The translations under genes were made by a program, and so were the position numbers. A stretch of 53,705 bases of DNA, from contig NW_019775487.1 in assembly GCF_001039355.2 (NCBI RefSeq), forward strand, positions 308,817 through 362,521, read 5' to 3'. The stretch is from Lingula anatina (taxonomy: Eukaryota; Brachiopoda; Lingulata; Lingulida; Lingulidae). Position 1 is the first letter of the stretch, and every line of letters begins with the position of its first letter. This document shows positions 1 to 13,564 of the stretch, piece after piece. The notes under the pieces were generated by a model that saw nothing but the letters and a program-made list of their open reading frames with translations, searched no databases and was not told the DNA's origin.

Positions 1-1536
1 TGTTCATACTTTGTGTACAAAAATGTTTGAAGTTAACACAATTTTCTTTAAAAATACTAGTCTCTGTTCAATTTTAAACCTGGTGATCTTTTTGATCTAA
101 AAAGGGGTGTGGCTAAATCCTGATATACTTGTCAAGAACAATAAATCCCCAGCCCTTGGACATGTTTGTTGTTTTGTGTAATGGTGGTTTCATAATCTGA
201 GCTTATTTACGTGCACCTGGACACATCTAGATCTATATATAGGCATGCATATCTGTGCAAAAATCATTATGATTCTCCTGCTGCGATAGATAACATGTAT
301 AGGCACAGGTGCACAGCTTGCCTGCTTGTATACATACTCATAGAGGTACAGTGACTAGAGACTATAAACTACATGAAGGCATGTTTACAAATACAGACAC
401 AAACACATTAATTTTTACGCCCACACCTGACGCCTTCTGATCTTTTCACTGATTGATTTTTGTATCTGTTTAAGGAACTTTGTTGTGTGATGTACACACA
501 TAGACATCACCTGGGCTGGAAACGGTTCACTTTATCACACAATTTCCAGGAACTAATCAGGTTTTTTGTACATAAAAGTGATCGCAAAATTCCATGCTGA
601 CTTACTTTAAAGATAAACTTTTTAATCACTGAAGATATTATTCTATAAGAGCAGAAATAAGTGAAAGAATATGAGGGCATGTACATTCCCCATCCTTTAC
701 ATATTACATCAACAGATAGGTGCTATTACTGATGTATTCCTAGTTGGTTATTTTAAGTACACACACACATACATTTACACTCCCCTGGCGCGGCCGATCA
801 TTTTACTGATAGATTTCAGCATCAGTTATGAAGGGCCTTCCCGCGGTAACGAGGACGCATCTATATTGATCCTCCAAATTGTGCAAAATCACTAATGGTC
901 CCTAATGATAGTCGTCAAGCTGCTACTAATGTAGCTGATCTATTCATACTGCAGATTGTTATGGAAATGCATCATTTGTTTTGCCCTTTAAGTAAGCAGG
1001 TTTAATGATTCTTACTCTTGCCTCCCTATCTTATCCATCATCATTACTACCCTCTTACTACAGGCACTGCTGGGTGGAATATTTAGTTTTACATGCTCTC
1101 CACTGGCTTTTTCTGCTCAATTGAGCTTGCTGGGGAGTTATTTGTCACCTCCATAGAGGTGACAGCTTGACATTTATTATGAACTTAATGAATGTCAATT
1201 GCATTGTTTTGAATAAAATGTTGAAACAATACTGTTATTTTTTTTCTTTAAACCTTTTTAAAAAGGATTTTATACTTGCAGAGCATACAGTATACATGAT
1301 TCGTATTCTATAAGATATTTTTTCATTTGTTATTTAAGCAATGAGACCAGGTGGAGACACTTAACTTTTTTTATTATGTTAAAATATATATCAACTAATT
1401 AATTTGTCTTGTCAAGCAGTAACAGTGGTAAGATAATAGACACTAGCAAGGTTTATATAGTTGGTTAGTTATATCTTTATATTTTACTTATCAATCCTTT
1501 TTTAATAAAGCCTGACTTGGTTTTGTCTTACTTCAG
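1..1536 (+). other. Intron upstream of the MEIS homeodomain-end exon
   Basis: AT-rich sequence with no open frame that looks coding. It ends in a polypyrimidine tract and CAG acceptor immediately before the MEIS exon at 1537, so I read it as the 3' part of an intron. The earlier MEIS exons (N-terminal PKNOX/MEIS domain and first part of the homeodomain) must lie outside the window. Confidence 0.6.
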
Positions 1537-3240
1537 GTTTATCAACGCCAGGCGAAGGATAGTGCAACCTATGATTGACCAATCAAATCGTGCAGGCAAG
1601 TCTCCTGTGGTTACGGTGTTCAAATCACGGAGGCGTAAATCCTCATCCAGTATATCCCCTGGTCCTTCACCAGGTAAAACTTGTTTGGGAATGGTTGCCA
1701 TAGCAACTTGGCCCCGTGAATGGTTGTCTGGCAACAAGAAGAATGTTATACCTGGTGAAGATCTGTCGTATCATTCCGGCCCACCTAGATGATGGAGACC
1801 ATTATGGCCGCTCCTTCTGCCATGACAATGGCTGACACTTTCCAATATCTTTTTCTCGCATGTGTGATCTAATCCCTATATCCTGGTCACTGTGTTATGA
1901 AGAAACTCAAATTTGGATGAAATGTGGAAAATTAAAATTGACTACCGAGATCTACATTTAAGGAAGTTTGCAAAATTTTCATGATTATCAACATTACATT
2001 GTAAAGTCATTTGACCTAATATTTTCAGAATTTGTTATCAAGGATAAGTGTTTTTCAACCCTTTCTGAAAATTTTTGTAAAATATGTATCAGAGAATTAA
2101 TAGTATTGCCTGGCAGCTGGCACAGTGAGTTTCTTGATGCAAAATGGGACTTTTTTTTTGGGGGGGGGGGGTGAAAAAAAGAAAAAAGGATTTGAGAAAA
2201 TTGACCGACAACCTTTTCCTTTCTCTGACTTGTGTTCCCCATCTGCATGCTTCCTTGCCTCCTGTGATTTGAACACCTGTATACCGTGAGTATGTTCTAA
2301 GGAATGACAGCTACAGCCATGCAGACATACATAGCACCCCCACACACATATCTCTCCTGGAGTGCACACTAGTGACACCTATAGTGTAGATCATCAGCTG
2401 CATCTTTATTGGAAAGCATGAGGAATAGTGGCACCTGATTTTGCAAGTTAGCACAGGCACATTAAGAAATAGACAGGATATTTGTTATTTTTCTGTCTTC
2501 TGAGTACTTATGTTGAGTGATATTTCTGCAAACTTAATCTCTTTTGCACACTTTGCACTCTGAATATGTTTTTGAAATGAAGTAAGGCAGAGAGAAGTGT
2601 TTACTTTTTGCAACCTGTGACTTCCTGAATTTTGAAACTTTTGTGCTGTCATGTTACTTTCAAAAGTCTTTCAGTAAGACAAAAATAATAAAATAAACAG
2701 ATGAATGATTATTTTAAAATTGACTATTTCAAGTTCTCATTTGTTTGTTAAATTTTGACGCAAGACCAAAAAAAAAAGTATGATCCATTTGTAACACTGT
2801 ACAATGATAGACAGTATGATCATGTAAAAAAAAATTGATGTAATTGTTGAAAATCAGAGCCTAATCAAAATTTGTGTATCTGCAAGGAGTTATCGGAGAA
2901 AGTCAAAATCAGACAATTCAAGTGTTGCTGTGTTTAAAAACATCAAAAGTTAATTTTATAAACTTGAAATCTGAAATTTAAAACAAGCTACTGAATATAC
3001 CAATATACCTTCCTTTAAAAAGGATTTGTTAAAGAAAGAAATGCAATGCCTAGAATTAGTACAGCTCATTAGTAAATCTGGTCCCTCTGCTGTCTTCTCT
3101 CAGCATAGTTTGTGCAAGTTGAACTTTTCGTTTGAGTTTCACTTTCACTTTCCAGGCCCCAGTGGTTATAGTCCAGATGGTGCTGGCATGGGATATCCCA
3201 TGGAGAATCAGCAAATGCACATGAGACCACCAGGTAAGAA

Positions 3241-3282
<42 letters not shown>

Positions 3283-6200
3283 CATCCAAGGAATTTCTGT
3301 ATTTCAAAACGTATAACTTACTAACTCTCAAAATTCAGTCATAAATACAAAATTCATGAATATGAATTTTATAAAACTAACATAACTGAATTTTTCACAT
3401 CTTGTTAATTGTGAATTTTGTGAGGTTATCTGAAGCCTGAAATGTGTAGGATTTTAACATGAAATATAATTTTCTTTCAAAGAAAGCAATTTTAACTACT
3501 TGCAAATTATTGCTAAATCCATCCCAACACTAAGCTTTCAAGTTATGTATCATTTCTAGACAAACCACTTATAATAAAAAATGAAGAAGTCAGATCATAA
3601 TGACAGTGGAGAAATAATGATAAGTAAATATTAATAAAAATATTTTGGAAATCACTTTGAATTTCATTTCAATGTGCTTTGTAAGAAAAGTACCAACTTA
3701 CTAGATCCTAAAACATTCTTCTCAATTCAAAGATGATATGAATAACTAATCTAATGTAGATTGCTAGTCTCTAGTTTAGTAATTGTGTTGTACTTTTTTA
3801 AACTCTGGTGAGATATCAAACATCGCCAACTCCCAGACATATACACACAGGTAATAACTAAAGAGGAAAAATCTGTAACACAGCTTAATAGCAAATTAAC
3901 CATGGCCAGAGCTATCATTTCCAATGAAAGTCCAACTAATGCCTAAGAGAGAAAGCATGTTCACTTTGCTGGCTGCACATTGGTACCATACTTCATGGTT
4001 TTCTGTATTAAAGATTCATTAAGACATAGTATTACAGAGAAAAACTTTGTAATGTGTAGTTGTAATACTTTGTTAATAAGGTTGTGAGTTTTGTACATTT
4101 TCTGTATTTGATATTGATTACAAAGAGACCTCTGACATTAGGTTATTAAAATTATTTCACATATGTGGATATTTTGTATACTATAGGTCATGTTCATCAA
4201 ACAGGGCTCAGGAATGTATTCGTCATAAACAGTGAATAGAATATTTGATAAAATCTTGAATATTTGTGACGAAAGCTTGAACAATTAGAAACAATGAGGA
4301 TTTAAGTTAAAGATTACACTTCAATATTATAGATTTCATACTTCTGTCAAAGACTTTCATTCCACAACATATTTATTCCATAGCAAGCTGTTCAGACCTA
4401 AACCAGTCTGCCTAGCCTACTTACTGCTTATTCTAAAGAGTGATTATGTTTATCTGTTGTCATCCATTGCTTCATCTACCCCTGTCACAAATGCAGCTTT
4501 TCAGAAATAACAGATCATAAATGATGGTATATGACACTGTAGAATAAATGGACAACGTGTGATATATGGTTGATATGGCATCTGGGAAAACACGAAAAAG
4601 AACAAAAATTGTGTAACTGCAGAACGCTATGAGCCTGATTACAGGAAAAAAGAGATTCTGAGTTGCGTTTCAAATAAACATATTGTATGAGTAATAACAT
4701 GCAAATGTTAGATACATCACACTAGAATGTGTTTTGTCTCTAAAGGATGATCAGACAGCTTCAGTTCCAGCTTGATGTTGTTACTGAAGGTGCAGATGTT
4801 CTGTTTTCTATATATTAGCCTAATTAATAAGACATGGAACTTTGGACTCTAGTTATCAATTAAGCCCATTCAGTATGAAAACGCATTAGTTTTTTTTCTC
4901 CTGTTTTAAACAATATTCTTTTTTTAAGTAGAGATATTACATAGATCGTTAAATATTTCATACATAGAAACAAAAGCTTGTTATCTGTATTGTCATATTA
5001 ATTATAAAATTATTATTGATATGCTGTTTTTTTTATACTGCTAATAAGATGCACATTTTCCTCATCAACAGGGGTTGTTCAGTTGTACCTTTTTGTTGCT
5101 ATTAAAACATCTTTATTTTATGATGGTTTCTTAACAGAGCTGTGATATAATTGACTTTGCAAATTTTTTGATATTTAACATCTTTATTTTATGATGGGTT
5201 CTTAACAGAGCTGTGATATAATTGACTTTGCAATTTTTTTCAATTAGTAAAAAATCTGTTGCGCAATTCCATTTGTTGCTCTATACACAGAAGGCATAAA
5301 TATGGCATGACTAAAATTTTTAACTTATTCTAAAAAATATTATTCTAAGAATATACCTTAGTGTAAGTGAAATATCGGACCAAACTTTTAAAAATTATTT
5401 TATGTCCACTAAGGAGGTCTTGCCCTTGTTGCTTAGTTGGTACATTAGTAAACAGCTTTAGTGTAGTTTAGGATAGATTTTGATAAAAATCTTACCGGAA
5501 AGGTCAGTTAGAGGCCCACTTAAAATCAGTTAGATTTAATATGATGAGAATTGAACTACCTTAGTGTGGGTTTTTGAAGACTGCGGGATTTTTTAAATAC
5601 ATCCCTTTGTATTTAGTGCGACTCTACAAAGTTCTTAAACTTCGTAACCTCTCGGTTCAGTGGTGAAAGTAAAAAACAACCAACCCCTCTGATTCTAACG
5701 AAGTTTGACTGTGCCTCAGTGGGGAGGGCTGTTCTCACTGAAAGGTTAACAAGATGTAGCATATGTTTCTATTCAACTTTATGTCAGATTACAGTGTATT
5801 TATCTGTGATGAACCTAAGGATGTGACTTATGCTGTCTTCTTCTTAAGACCATCTCAGCCGGGGACGGCTGCAGTTTTGACAGGTTGGGTCCATTTCAGT
5901 GCTCCAGGGCCAAGAGTTAATTCCCTATCAAAATTGTCACGTCAGCATGATTTGCAGGCAGGCGTGTACGGAGAGACATAAATTCAAATCATAATCATGA
6001 GTATCATTACTTGCTTATGTGTTTGGTTATGTGTAATAGTTCACTGGATCACGCTGGCTGGTTTAGACGGTGGGCAATCTGACAGGATTTATACCAGTTA
6101 CACTGACTTACTTATAAATTATGACAATAATCAATAGGTGGCTATGTCCGATGGGTAGACCAATCCTGTCACATTTCAATCCGCCAGTTTGCTAGCTGAA

Positions 6201-8968
6201 TTTGTTCTGCTGCAGGTGAAAAGAAACTTAACGCTGTGAAGAAAATTATGGATTTTTGTTAATAATCCAGGACAGTTATGACAGTTGAGTAATCGGTAGA
6301 CAGAAACAATAAAGATATTTTTTACAGGAGAATAATAAAACTCCAAACAATGCCCCATACATCATCCTGACAGCTGTAGTAGCAGAGGGGGGAGTCCCCT
6401 AGGCAAAAACATGGGGGAAAGATGAGCTCTATCATGCACTGAATTGCTTGCAAATGGAAGAGGTCATGAGAAAAAATACACAAATAAGAAGTGAAGTATC
6501 TCTTTCTTCCATTCTGTTTTTTTTTTTTTTTCTAAAAAGGAGAGCAATTTTCTTCACTAATAACATATGTTCAGAAATGATTTGCATAATGTGGGGACTT
6601 TTGAATCGTGTAGAGGGGAAAAAGTTGTTTGAAGAAGATAGACATTAAAAAAAAATACAAGAAAACTGCCTTTGAAAAAATTGTTTTAAAAACATTAAGT
6701 TCAATTATTTAGATACGAGCAAATTTTCAGTGCAGATAAGAAGTATAATGTGAATAGCAGTGCATTTATTTATTAACAATTTGTTTTGTACAAAAATAAA
6801 GCTGCTTTAGGTAAAACTTTAAACACCCAGCATCAGTGTAGGTGGCCCTTGAGTTCCAACAATACATCAGAAATGGATACAGTGTAACCAGGAGACTCAA
6901 GTTGCAAATTTCTCATAATACGACAGAGAGAAGAGAGCAGTAATTTGTCATCCCACCCGACCACCTAGAGATAGAAATAATAACAACAATATTCACACCT
7001 GCGATGATCTGCCTTTATCTCTTCATCATCTATCAGACACTGCTAATCTCGTTAAGTGATGTTACTGTTCTTATTTATAGCTTTGACACTGAACACACAG
7101 ACCCTGAGTTAATTGCTGTAATAGGCGACTTTGGCCCTCCAGTTAGGATCCCATCCATCACGTTTGTCATTCACGTGGACAGTCATCAGTCGGAAAATGT
7201 CACCTTCTTGGCATCGGACTGTTGCTTGAATGCTGTAAGGGTACTGGTGGTCTCTGGGGGAAAGAGAAAACAAAAACGTCTCTAAATGAAATTATTATCA
7301 CCTGCAGGGAGAAGGTTACAGTCTGCTATTAAAAACTCTTTGGTCTTGGTGATAAAGCAATCTAGCAGAGATGTTGCATTCTTTGAGGGTTTTGTTCTCA
7401 CATAAAAAAGAAAGAGCAACATTGGGAACATTACGAATCTTGTGTTCACTGTGATTGAACATTAACTTTCAAGAAAAAATTATTTTGTTTTTAGATTAAT
7501 GCTTGATTTTGTGTGAACAATTCTTCAAAATACCTTTTGTTTATTTATTTTGTTTCTTCATAAATTAAAAAAAAACTAGTATATCATAGAAGGAAAACTT
7601 TTGCTATATTCTTACTGTTTGACAAAGACATTTTTGTTTGTCTGGTACAATTTACTCCCCCAAAAATATATATCAACTTTAAAAAAGAAGAGTGTACCAA
7701 TAATTATTTCTTGTTTAGATTTTTTTCAAATGTATTTTTCTTTTAATATATTTCTTTAACTTATGACTTAAAAAGTTCAAAGAATGGGTTCTCTTTGTGA
7801 CAGTTAAAGATAATGACAGGAACCAGGCAGATTTCTCCTCTGTTATTTCCTGTCTATTTTAAGTTTAATAACGGTACACGTAATTGTTGAGGTCATTTTC
7901 CTGAGATCAGATACAGTGAATGCACATCCTGACAGATATAACTACCTTTGTGGAGATCAGCTGACTTTTGTTCCAACTTCCTTTCACCTGAGATCTTAAT
8001 CTGAAATAAAGACCTGACGTCTCCTTGGTTGCCCATTATGATAGGCTTTCCCCATAATTACTGGAGTCCGCCAGTTAAAATGATATAGACTTATACATAG
8101 GTTAACTGCTCAAGTTAATTAGTATGATAAGAGAGGAGGAGTTGGGGTGTGATTTGGATAGATGATACCCACATGGGATATGTGTCATTTGGTTATAAAA
8201 TTTATTTTATTAAACAAGTTCATAAAATTGTGATCACTTACTTACTGAAGCTCTTCATCTAATTTGTGATTTAATTATTCCTCTTATTGGGTAGCTTAAA
8301 AAGATAATATTTAAAAAGATGTACATTTTTTTGTTTATAATGACTTAATTTTACAACTTACTGAAAAAATATGTAAATAGTAAATTGATAATTTACAAAC
8401 TGTTTTATTTTGTATTATTTCATCAAAAGAAATTCAAGACGTGGAATCTTGTGGTGTTTATATATTGATACTAATATCTTGTATTGAAGGAATTTCTGTT
8501 AAGAGTGTGACTAAAGCAATTTGTTATTGCAGACAGTATGTATACACATTTTTGGCAAATGTATTTTTCATAAAAAATTACATTTTCCTCAAGAAATAAT
8601 TTGAATAAAAATTTTTTTGGGTAATAAAAGAGAGGCACAACATTTGCTATTTTTTCTGTATGATTTTGATTATTATGCTTTAACTTTTGTGGAAAAACTT
8701 GACAACATATTTTTCAATCTTTCCAGGTCTCCAAGCTATGCCAGGGGATATGTATGGTATGCCCCCTGCCAGCAGTTCCTATAGCAACATGTCCCAATTG
8801 CGTCCTCCTGTCCACTCGCAAGCCATGCTCATTCCAGGCCACCCGCATCACATGATGATGGGGCATGGCGGCCATCTTGGACCCCCATCGATGTTGGACC
8901 CCCAAAATCCACAACTTCATGGAGGTTTAGAGAGTATGGCACATATACAAGATATCCATGCAGGATAA
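1537..8968 (+). CDS. MEIS: MEIS/homothorax TALE homeobox protein, 3' three coding exons (partial)
   Basis: Exons 1537-1673 (or 1537-1595), 3156-3233 and 8727-8968 (TAA at 8966). The first exon encodes the end of a TALE homeodomain, FINARRRIVQPMIDQSNRA, which is diagnostic for MEIS/Hth; the preceding Trp codon is split across the intron. The second exon reads PSGYSPDG...QMHMRPPG, as in the homothorax tail. The last exon begins LQAMPGDMYG, is rich in His/Met/Pro (PHHMMMGHGG) and ends IQDIHAG, matching the C-terminus of long MEIS2-type isoforms. Every junction is phase 1, so cassette use keeps the frame. MEIS proteins are DNA-binding cofactors of PBX and HOX proteins in the nucleus and act in limb, eye and neural patterning. 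The 5' part of the gene is not in the window. Family assignment is very secure; which vertebrate paralogue it resembles is not meaningful here. Confidence 0.95.
1595..1601 (+). promoter_or_regulatory. Alternative GC-type 5' splice site in the MEIS exon
   Basis: The exon contains CAG|GCAAGT with the cut after 1595, a perfect GC-AG intron donor. A normal CAG|GTAAAA donor follows after 1673. Both leave phase 1 and both join in frame to the exon at 3156. Use of the GC site gives SNRA-G-PSGYS, close to the known homothorax order. Use of the GT site adds 26 residues including the basic/serine run KSRRRKSSSS. Confidence 0.6.
2151..2171. repeat. Poly-T/poly-G composite tract
   Basis: Nine T followed by twelve G, inside a MEIS intron. 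Similar T-run/G-run composites occur at about 21905, 33405 and 46880. Any open frame across it is an artefact. Confidence 0.9.
3237..3282. repeat. (ATT)n microsatellite
   Basis: About 14 uninterrupted ATT units directly after the MEIS splice donor at 3234. It creates poly-Ile and poly-Asn shadow frames that are not real. Confidence 0.95.
5106..5238. repeat. Two-copy tandem duplication, period 71 bp
   Basis: The segment starting AACATCTTTATTTTATGATG and running to TTGACTTTGCAA occurs at 5106-5168 and again at 5177-5238, with one or two differences. It is intronic and non-coding. Confidence 0.9.
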
Positions 8969-11900
8969 GTTGTGAACCCCATATCAGCAATAAAAGAAAG
9001 TTTAAGTTAAAATGAAGATTGTGAGGAATCACTTGGACTGTTGAAGGAGACTGTTTTCAAGTTTTTTTTTTGCAAACAGGGCTCATTTTAATTTCATCCA
9101 AAGGGATTTATCCAGGAAGCATGGGGGTCATGCTGCATTGTTCTGTTAGTCCATTAGCAGGAGTGAGGGTGGACAAGAAGAGAGAGATATAGTGCTCAAA
9201 TCATTTTCCCTAGTCAACAGTGAACCATATACAGACAATGAACAAAGTTTTGTAATTATTATTATTTTGATGAAGAAGGAGAAGAAAAGAAGACGAGGAA
9301 GAGGGAGATGAACTTTACAGAAAAAAATATATATACAAAATACCTAATAGGGAGGAGACATTTATTTTTCTGATGCTGAATATTTGTAGATCACTTAAAA
9401 ATATAAGATAAAAAGAAAAAACAAGCATTATTGACTCCAGCAGAACCATGTCATTTTATATAGGTGCAAGATTTTTTTTACTTGTGTATACTAGTGTTGT
9501 GATAAGGTGCTGGAACTTACTTCCAATCACAAGGTCTTAATTGCTCTTTGCTTGCAGCAATACTTTTAGATCCATTTATACGTATAAACAATAACTCTTT
9601 CTCATGAAGTAAAAAAAGAGGGGGGCCGACCTGACATGTTTATAGTGGCATCATCTTATGCAATATGTTCACTGAAACTTTCCTATTTGAAGCTTTCCTG
9701 CCAACCTTTGAAGGAACTTGGGTGTCGCCACATTTTTACACAATTTCAGACATGCTGCTGATGCCTTTAGATACCTTTTTGCTGCTTTAAACTATAACAG
9801 AACGCATGTCAAAGTTTCCATAGAAACGATGAGCTGTAGGGGAGGCACCTGGCACCAGCTTGGTCATTCCTGTTAAAGTTTGTAACACTTCCACAAATGA
9901 AACAGTTGGCAAAACTATGTTGCTTACAGCAGAAAATCACACATAGGCCTATGTGTATATACATAAATACAATTAATTCACAGAGGTTAAGCGGTAGTTA
10001 ACAATTTATGCTCTGAGCTGTAGCTCACCAGACATTGCCTGAAGTTGCAGCCTGCTGCCACAAAATCGTCAAGCACAGCATTGAACTTCAGCGGTAACAG
10101 ATGATGCCAGGGCCAGGACTTATACAATGACAATATAAACTAACACAATAATGATTAGAAAAGTAATAGGATTACAGTGATGATATATGTTTTTTTGTGC
10201 CTAGCATTAAATGCATATTTATTGTGTGGAACCTCCGGGCATTTTTTGGCTCCATTCCTGTAAAGCAATTCTATGGCACAAGTAGTCATTCAGTGAGACT
10301 CTGTCAGTCTCCCAATGTCTCTAGTTTTTACATGTAAATAGAGAGGTACAAGTGTACATAAGTGACAATCTCATTCAGTATGAACGCAAGCACTGGAGAG
10401 GAGGAGGAAAACTTCGGTGACAGATCAGAACAGAGTATTACTCTTTTTCTCAGTGAGAAAGGAAAATGAGATCTCTCTGGCAGCCATCATAGGCCTGTGA
10501 TGTTGTCTGTTTCAACCCACAGGGCCTTAAACCATGGTTGAGCCATTTTTTGTGGAAAAATATATAGAATGGCATGCAATAAAAATTAAAAGATGGTTTT
10601 ATTCACATTCAAGACAATAATATGAGCGTACAAAAATCCAATTACAGTTTGGAGTGATATTTCGGGAGGGGTCTTTCAAGATAGAGGGAAAAAAATGCTT
10701 GTTTTTAAAAGATGTATTGCATTGGTTTTGGATTTATTTGTCTTTAATGTCCATTTATGCTGTCATTGATTTATTATTTCCATATAAGGCTGTCACTGAA
10801 TTATTATTTTTAAGTTTCTAACTAATTTTCTTCATGGCAAGACTGTCCAAAACCCCTGTTGTCTGCGGGGAAATAAGAGCACCCTGGGTTTCAGAAACAT
10901 GTTTCAGACTTACATCTTCAGCGGGGCATGTCTGTCTCACCCTTTAGAAATCTGAAACTCGGGGGCAGAGGGTTTGACTTTTGGTTGCTTTTTTCAGGTC
11001 ACATGGGTGGTCACATGAGTGGTCACATGAGTGGTCATTTGAGTGGTCATTTGAGTGGTCACATACTAGTGGTCACATACTAGTGCACTTTTCCATTATT
11101 TTTTCTCTCACGTCTTGTTGTCCCATTCTTCATGTTAAATCAGCATTTTCAAAGGTGATGTCAGTTAAGATTTAATGGCAATTTACCTGCATTGTAATAA
11201 ACATAAATTTTGTTTAATTCTAATTGTGCTGTTATTGTATATGTTTCTAGTTTTTGGGGGGAATGGTTGTGAAACTGTCATCAACTTGTACAGTTTTAGT
11301 CTTAGATGCAGTATTATCGTAGAGTGGACAGGATTTGGCCATTTTTTTAGAAGTTGCATCAGCTTCTATCTATGTACTCTTTTTTCCTTTATTTTTTCTT
11401 ATTTCTCCTTTTATTTATTTTCTTTATTATAATTTTTTTGCCTTACAAAATGTTATTATATTTGGTTGAAAGGAAACAGTATTAGACGTAGTGTTTATCA
11501 GTTATAGGAAACTTGGCAGATAGTGAGGGCTACTGGCATACACGTGTATATTTATATACAGACGCTAGAAACCCAGATTAGACTATACAACGGCACACTT
11601 TGAGTTTAGAACTAAAATGAATAGAATGCATTATTTTTAAGCAATTTATTGAACCAAAGATTTCAACAGTCCTTGATCTGTTGAATAGAGGGGAGATGCT
11701 GATGTAGACTTAGATACCTGGTGAGGAAAGTATTTTTAAAACAAGCTCTGTCTTTGTAGGGACATTCTCTAACTTCTCCCATTCTCTTTTGAAGTCGACA
11801 TTTTTGTCAAACTTCGTTTGAGACACAGTGTTGACAAGGGTAAATGTAGCTGCGGATAGATAGGGGGGGATGCAGTTTTCTTTGAAGTTTGAATTTGACA

Positions 11901-12275
11901 AGCATTACTTTTCCCAGTCATGATTCGAATATGCCAAGAAAAAACAGAATTACATGAAGTTGCACAAAAATGTGTTTATTAGATGTCTGTCTGATGTTTT
12001 AGTTAAATGGGCAGTAGCTTGACTTTCATGTGCAGTACGATAGATGCTGTTTATCTTTTCTTAAAATGACTGATATTATTATTATTTTTAGATAACACAA
12101 GAACTTTATTCTAGTCTGGAATTTGCTTCAATAACATGGTAAACAGGTACTAGGATTCGATAACATTTTGTTAAAAATCTATTGCTACTGATTTGAATTT
12201 GAAAGTCGGATGTCCCAAGGACTTAAAAATACAGAAATTGTTTCACCGACTAGTGCTAATGTTTTAGACAATAAA
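8969..12275 (+). other. MEIS 3' untranslated and downstream region
   Basis: No coding content follows the MEIS stop. Candidate AATAAA polyadenylation signals lie at 8989, 10578 and 12270. The true 3' end cannot be chosen from sequence alone, although MEIS genes usually have long 3' UTRs. The region includes the 12-bp minisatellite at 10997-11084. Confidence 0.5.
10997..11084. repeat. 12-bp minisatellite, GGTCACATGAGT-type unit
   Basis: Seven or so head-to-tail units of GGTCACATGAGT and close variants (GGTCATTTGAGT, then longer GGTCACATACTAGT). It yields a short repetitive open frame that is not a gene. Confidence 0.9.
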
Positions 12276-12719
12276 GGGTGAAAGTTGATTCTATGCCAAG
12301 TTTTGATCAATCCGCTATTAAAACTGATAAAAATTAGAATATTTTTATGTTTAGTCACATCCATGGTGCTTTAGACTTGCTTGTAAGATATGCGTATGTA
12401 ATACTCGCTGGAGTCCTTGGTGTTAACTGTGTGCCGTTTCTTTAATAATTTGAGAGGGGTATTAAGGCAAACTTTTAAGAAATTACTATAATTTGTACAC
12501 TATGTATTATATTTAATCTTTATCTATGCGCAGTGGTTATTCCTATGTTATTGTGTTAATAGCATTTTGATTGATAACTATGTTATGGTGGTTTCAGAAA
12601 CATTGAAGCATTGGAAAGATATTCCATAGGATTCCAAGGGCGTTTTATTGTTGTTATTATTGTACACTGTTCCTATGGAAGTTTTTGTTGTTTTCAGGTG
12701 GTTAAAAAATCAACCAAAA

Positions 12720-13076
12720 TTAATGATAAGTTCCCAACTTTATTATTTCCAATGTTATGTCTGTCCTTACGTTTATAATATTATTCTTATATTGTAGTGT
12801 CCTGTGGGGTTCTATGGAATATCGTACTGTTTTGTAAGAAAGATCATATACCTCATCCAGCATTCTTTGAACATTGTATAGGAAAGCAGCATAGAAAGAA
12901 AATAAAACCATATCATAACGGTTAAGTCTGATGTTTGAAAATAAATAATTATAAAACCGAAGTGTGGAGCTGATGGTATAGACTATTGTAGACAGACCCA
13001 CGTAGATAAATGACCGAACTTTTGCTGCAATCTTTAAGAACAGGTCTTTGAAATAAAAAGTCAAACCATTTTGCAT
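12720..13076 (-). CDS. Hypothetical small membrane-like protein (118 codons)
   Basis: An ATG-started open frame of 118 codons on the minus strand in the otherwise gene-poor stretch between MEIS and CATSPERE. It has two hydrophobic stretches (around SFIYVGLSTIVYTISSTL and MVLFSFYAAFLYNV) and a mixed polar C-terminus. A possible AATAAA lies downstream at about 12645 on this strand, and local CpG content rises upstream near 13100-13250. I recognise no family. In a roughly 33% GC genome an open frame of this length can arise by chance, so this is a weak candidate. Confidence 0.22.
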   Translation of the reverse strand: MQNGLTFYFKDLFLKIAAKVRSFIYVGLSTIVYTISSTLRFYNYLFSNIRLNRYDMVLFSFYAAFLYNVQRMLDEVYDLSYKTVRYSIEPHRTLQYKNNIINVRTDITLEIIKLGTYH

Positions 13077-13564
13077 CTTGTTGCCGCTTTTATTTCGTGA
13101 TGATTTCCACTCTGACGCGCAGTTGAAAAATGACAATGGCGGTTAAATGTCAAAGACAAAGGCATTCCTCACGCTCTTTTGTCTTGAGATAGAAAACGGG
13201 ACGGTGGGAAGAAAAGTGGCTTTCACCAAGAGAAAAGAAGCTCATACCTCTCATAAACACAGTTTGTGTATGGAAAGGGAACTATCTTTGTGGTCCTAAC
13301 CAATTTTTTACCTTTAAAAACCTCGGTAGAATTAACATGTTGCACCAAGATGAGAACATAAAGACGTCATTTGCGACCTTAAAGATGAAATAATGCCCCA
13401 ATTTTAATACCCATTTAAAGATTTTTCAAGTGTGAATCGATTTTTAACCGTCCTTGCATCTTCTTCTAAGATGCGACAGTTCAATAGAAAACAAAAACGT
13501 GCGCCGAGTTTGAAAGTAAAATGCTGCTAGACTTTTCTTTGACAAATCCAACCGTAAAATGACC

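Larger units (their letters stand above)
3234..8726 (+). other. Large MEIS intron
   Basis: A 5.5-kb intron between MEIS exons 3156-3233 and 8727-8968. It contains an ATT microsatellite at 3237-3282 just inside the donor and a 71-bp-period duplication at 5106-5238. Two stretches (5830-5990 and 7000-7290) have more balanced base composition, but I recognise no protein in them. I cannot tell whether they are enhancers or old repeats. Confidence 0.6.

Noticed and set aside
3026-3331. Open frames with poly-Ile or poly-Asn on both strands
   Set aside because: Shadows of the ATT microsatellite next to the real MEIS exon.
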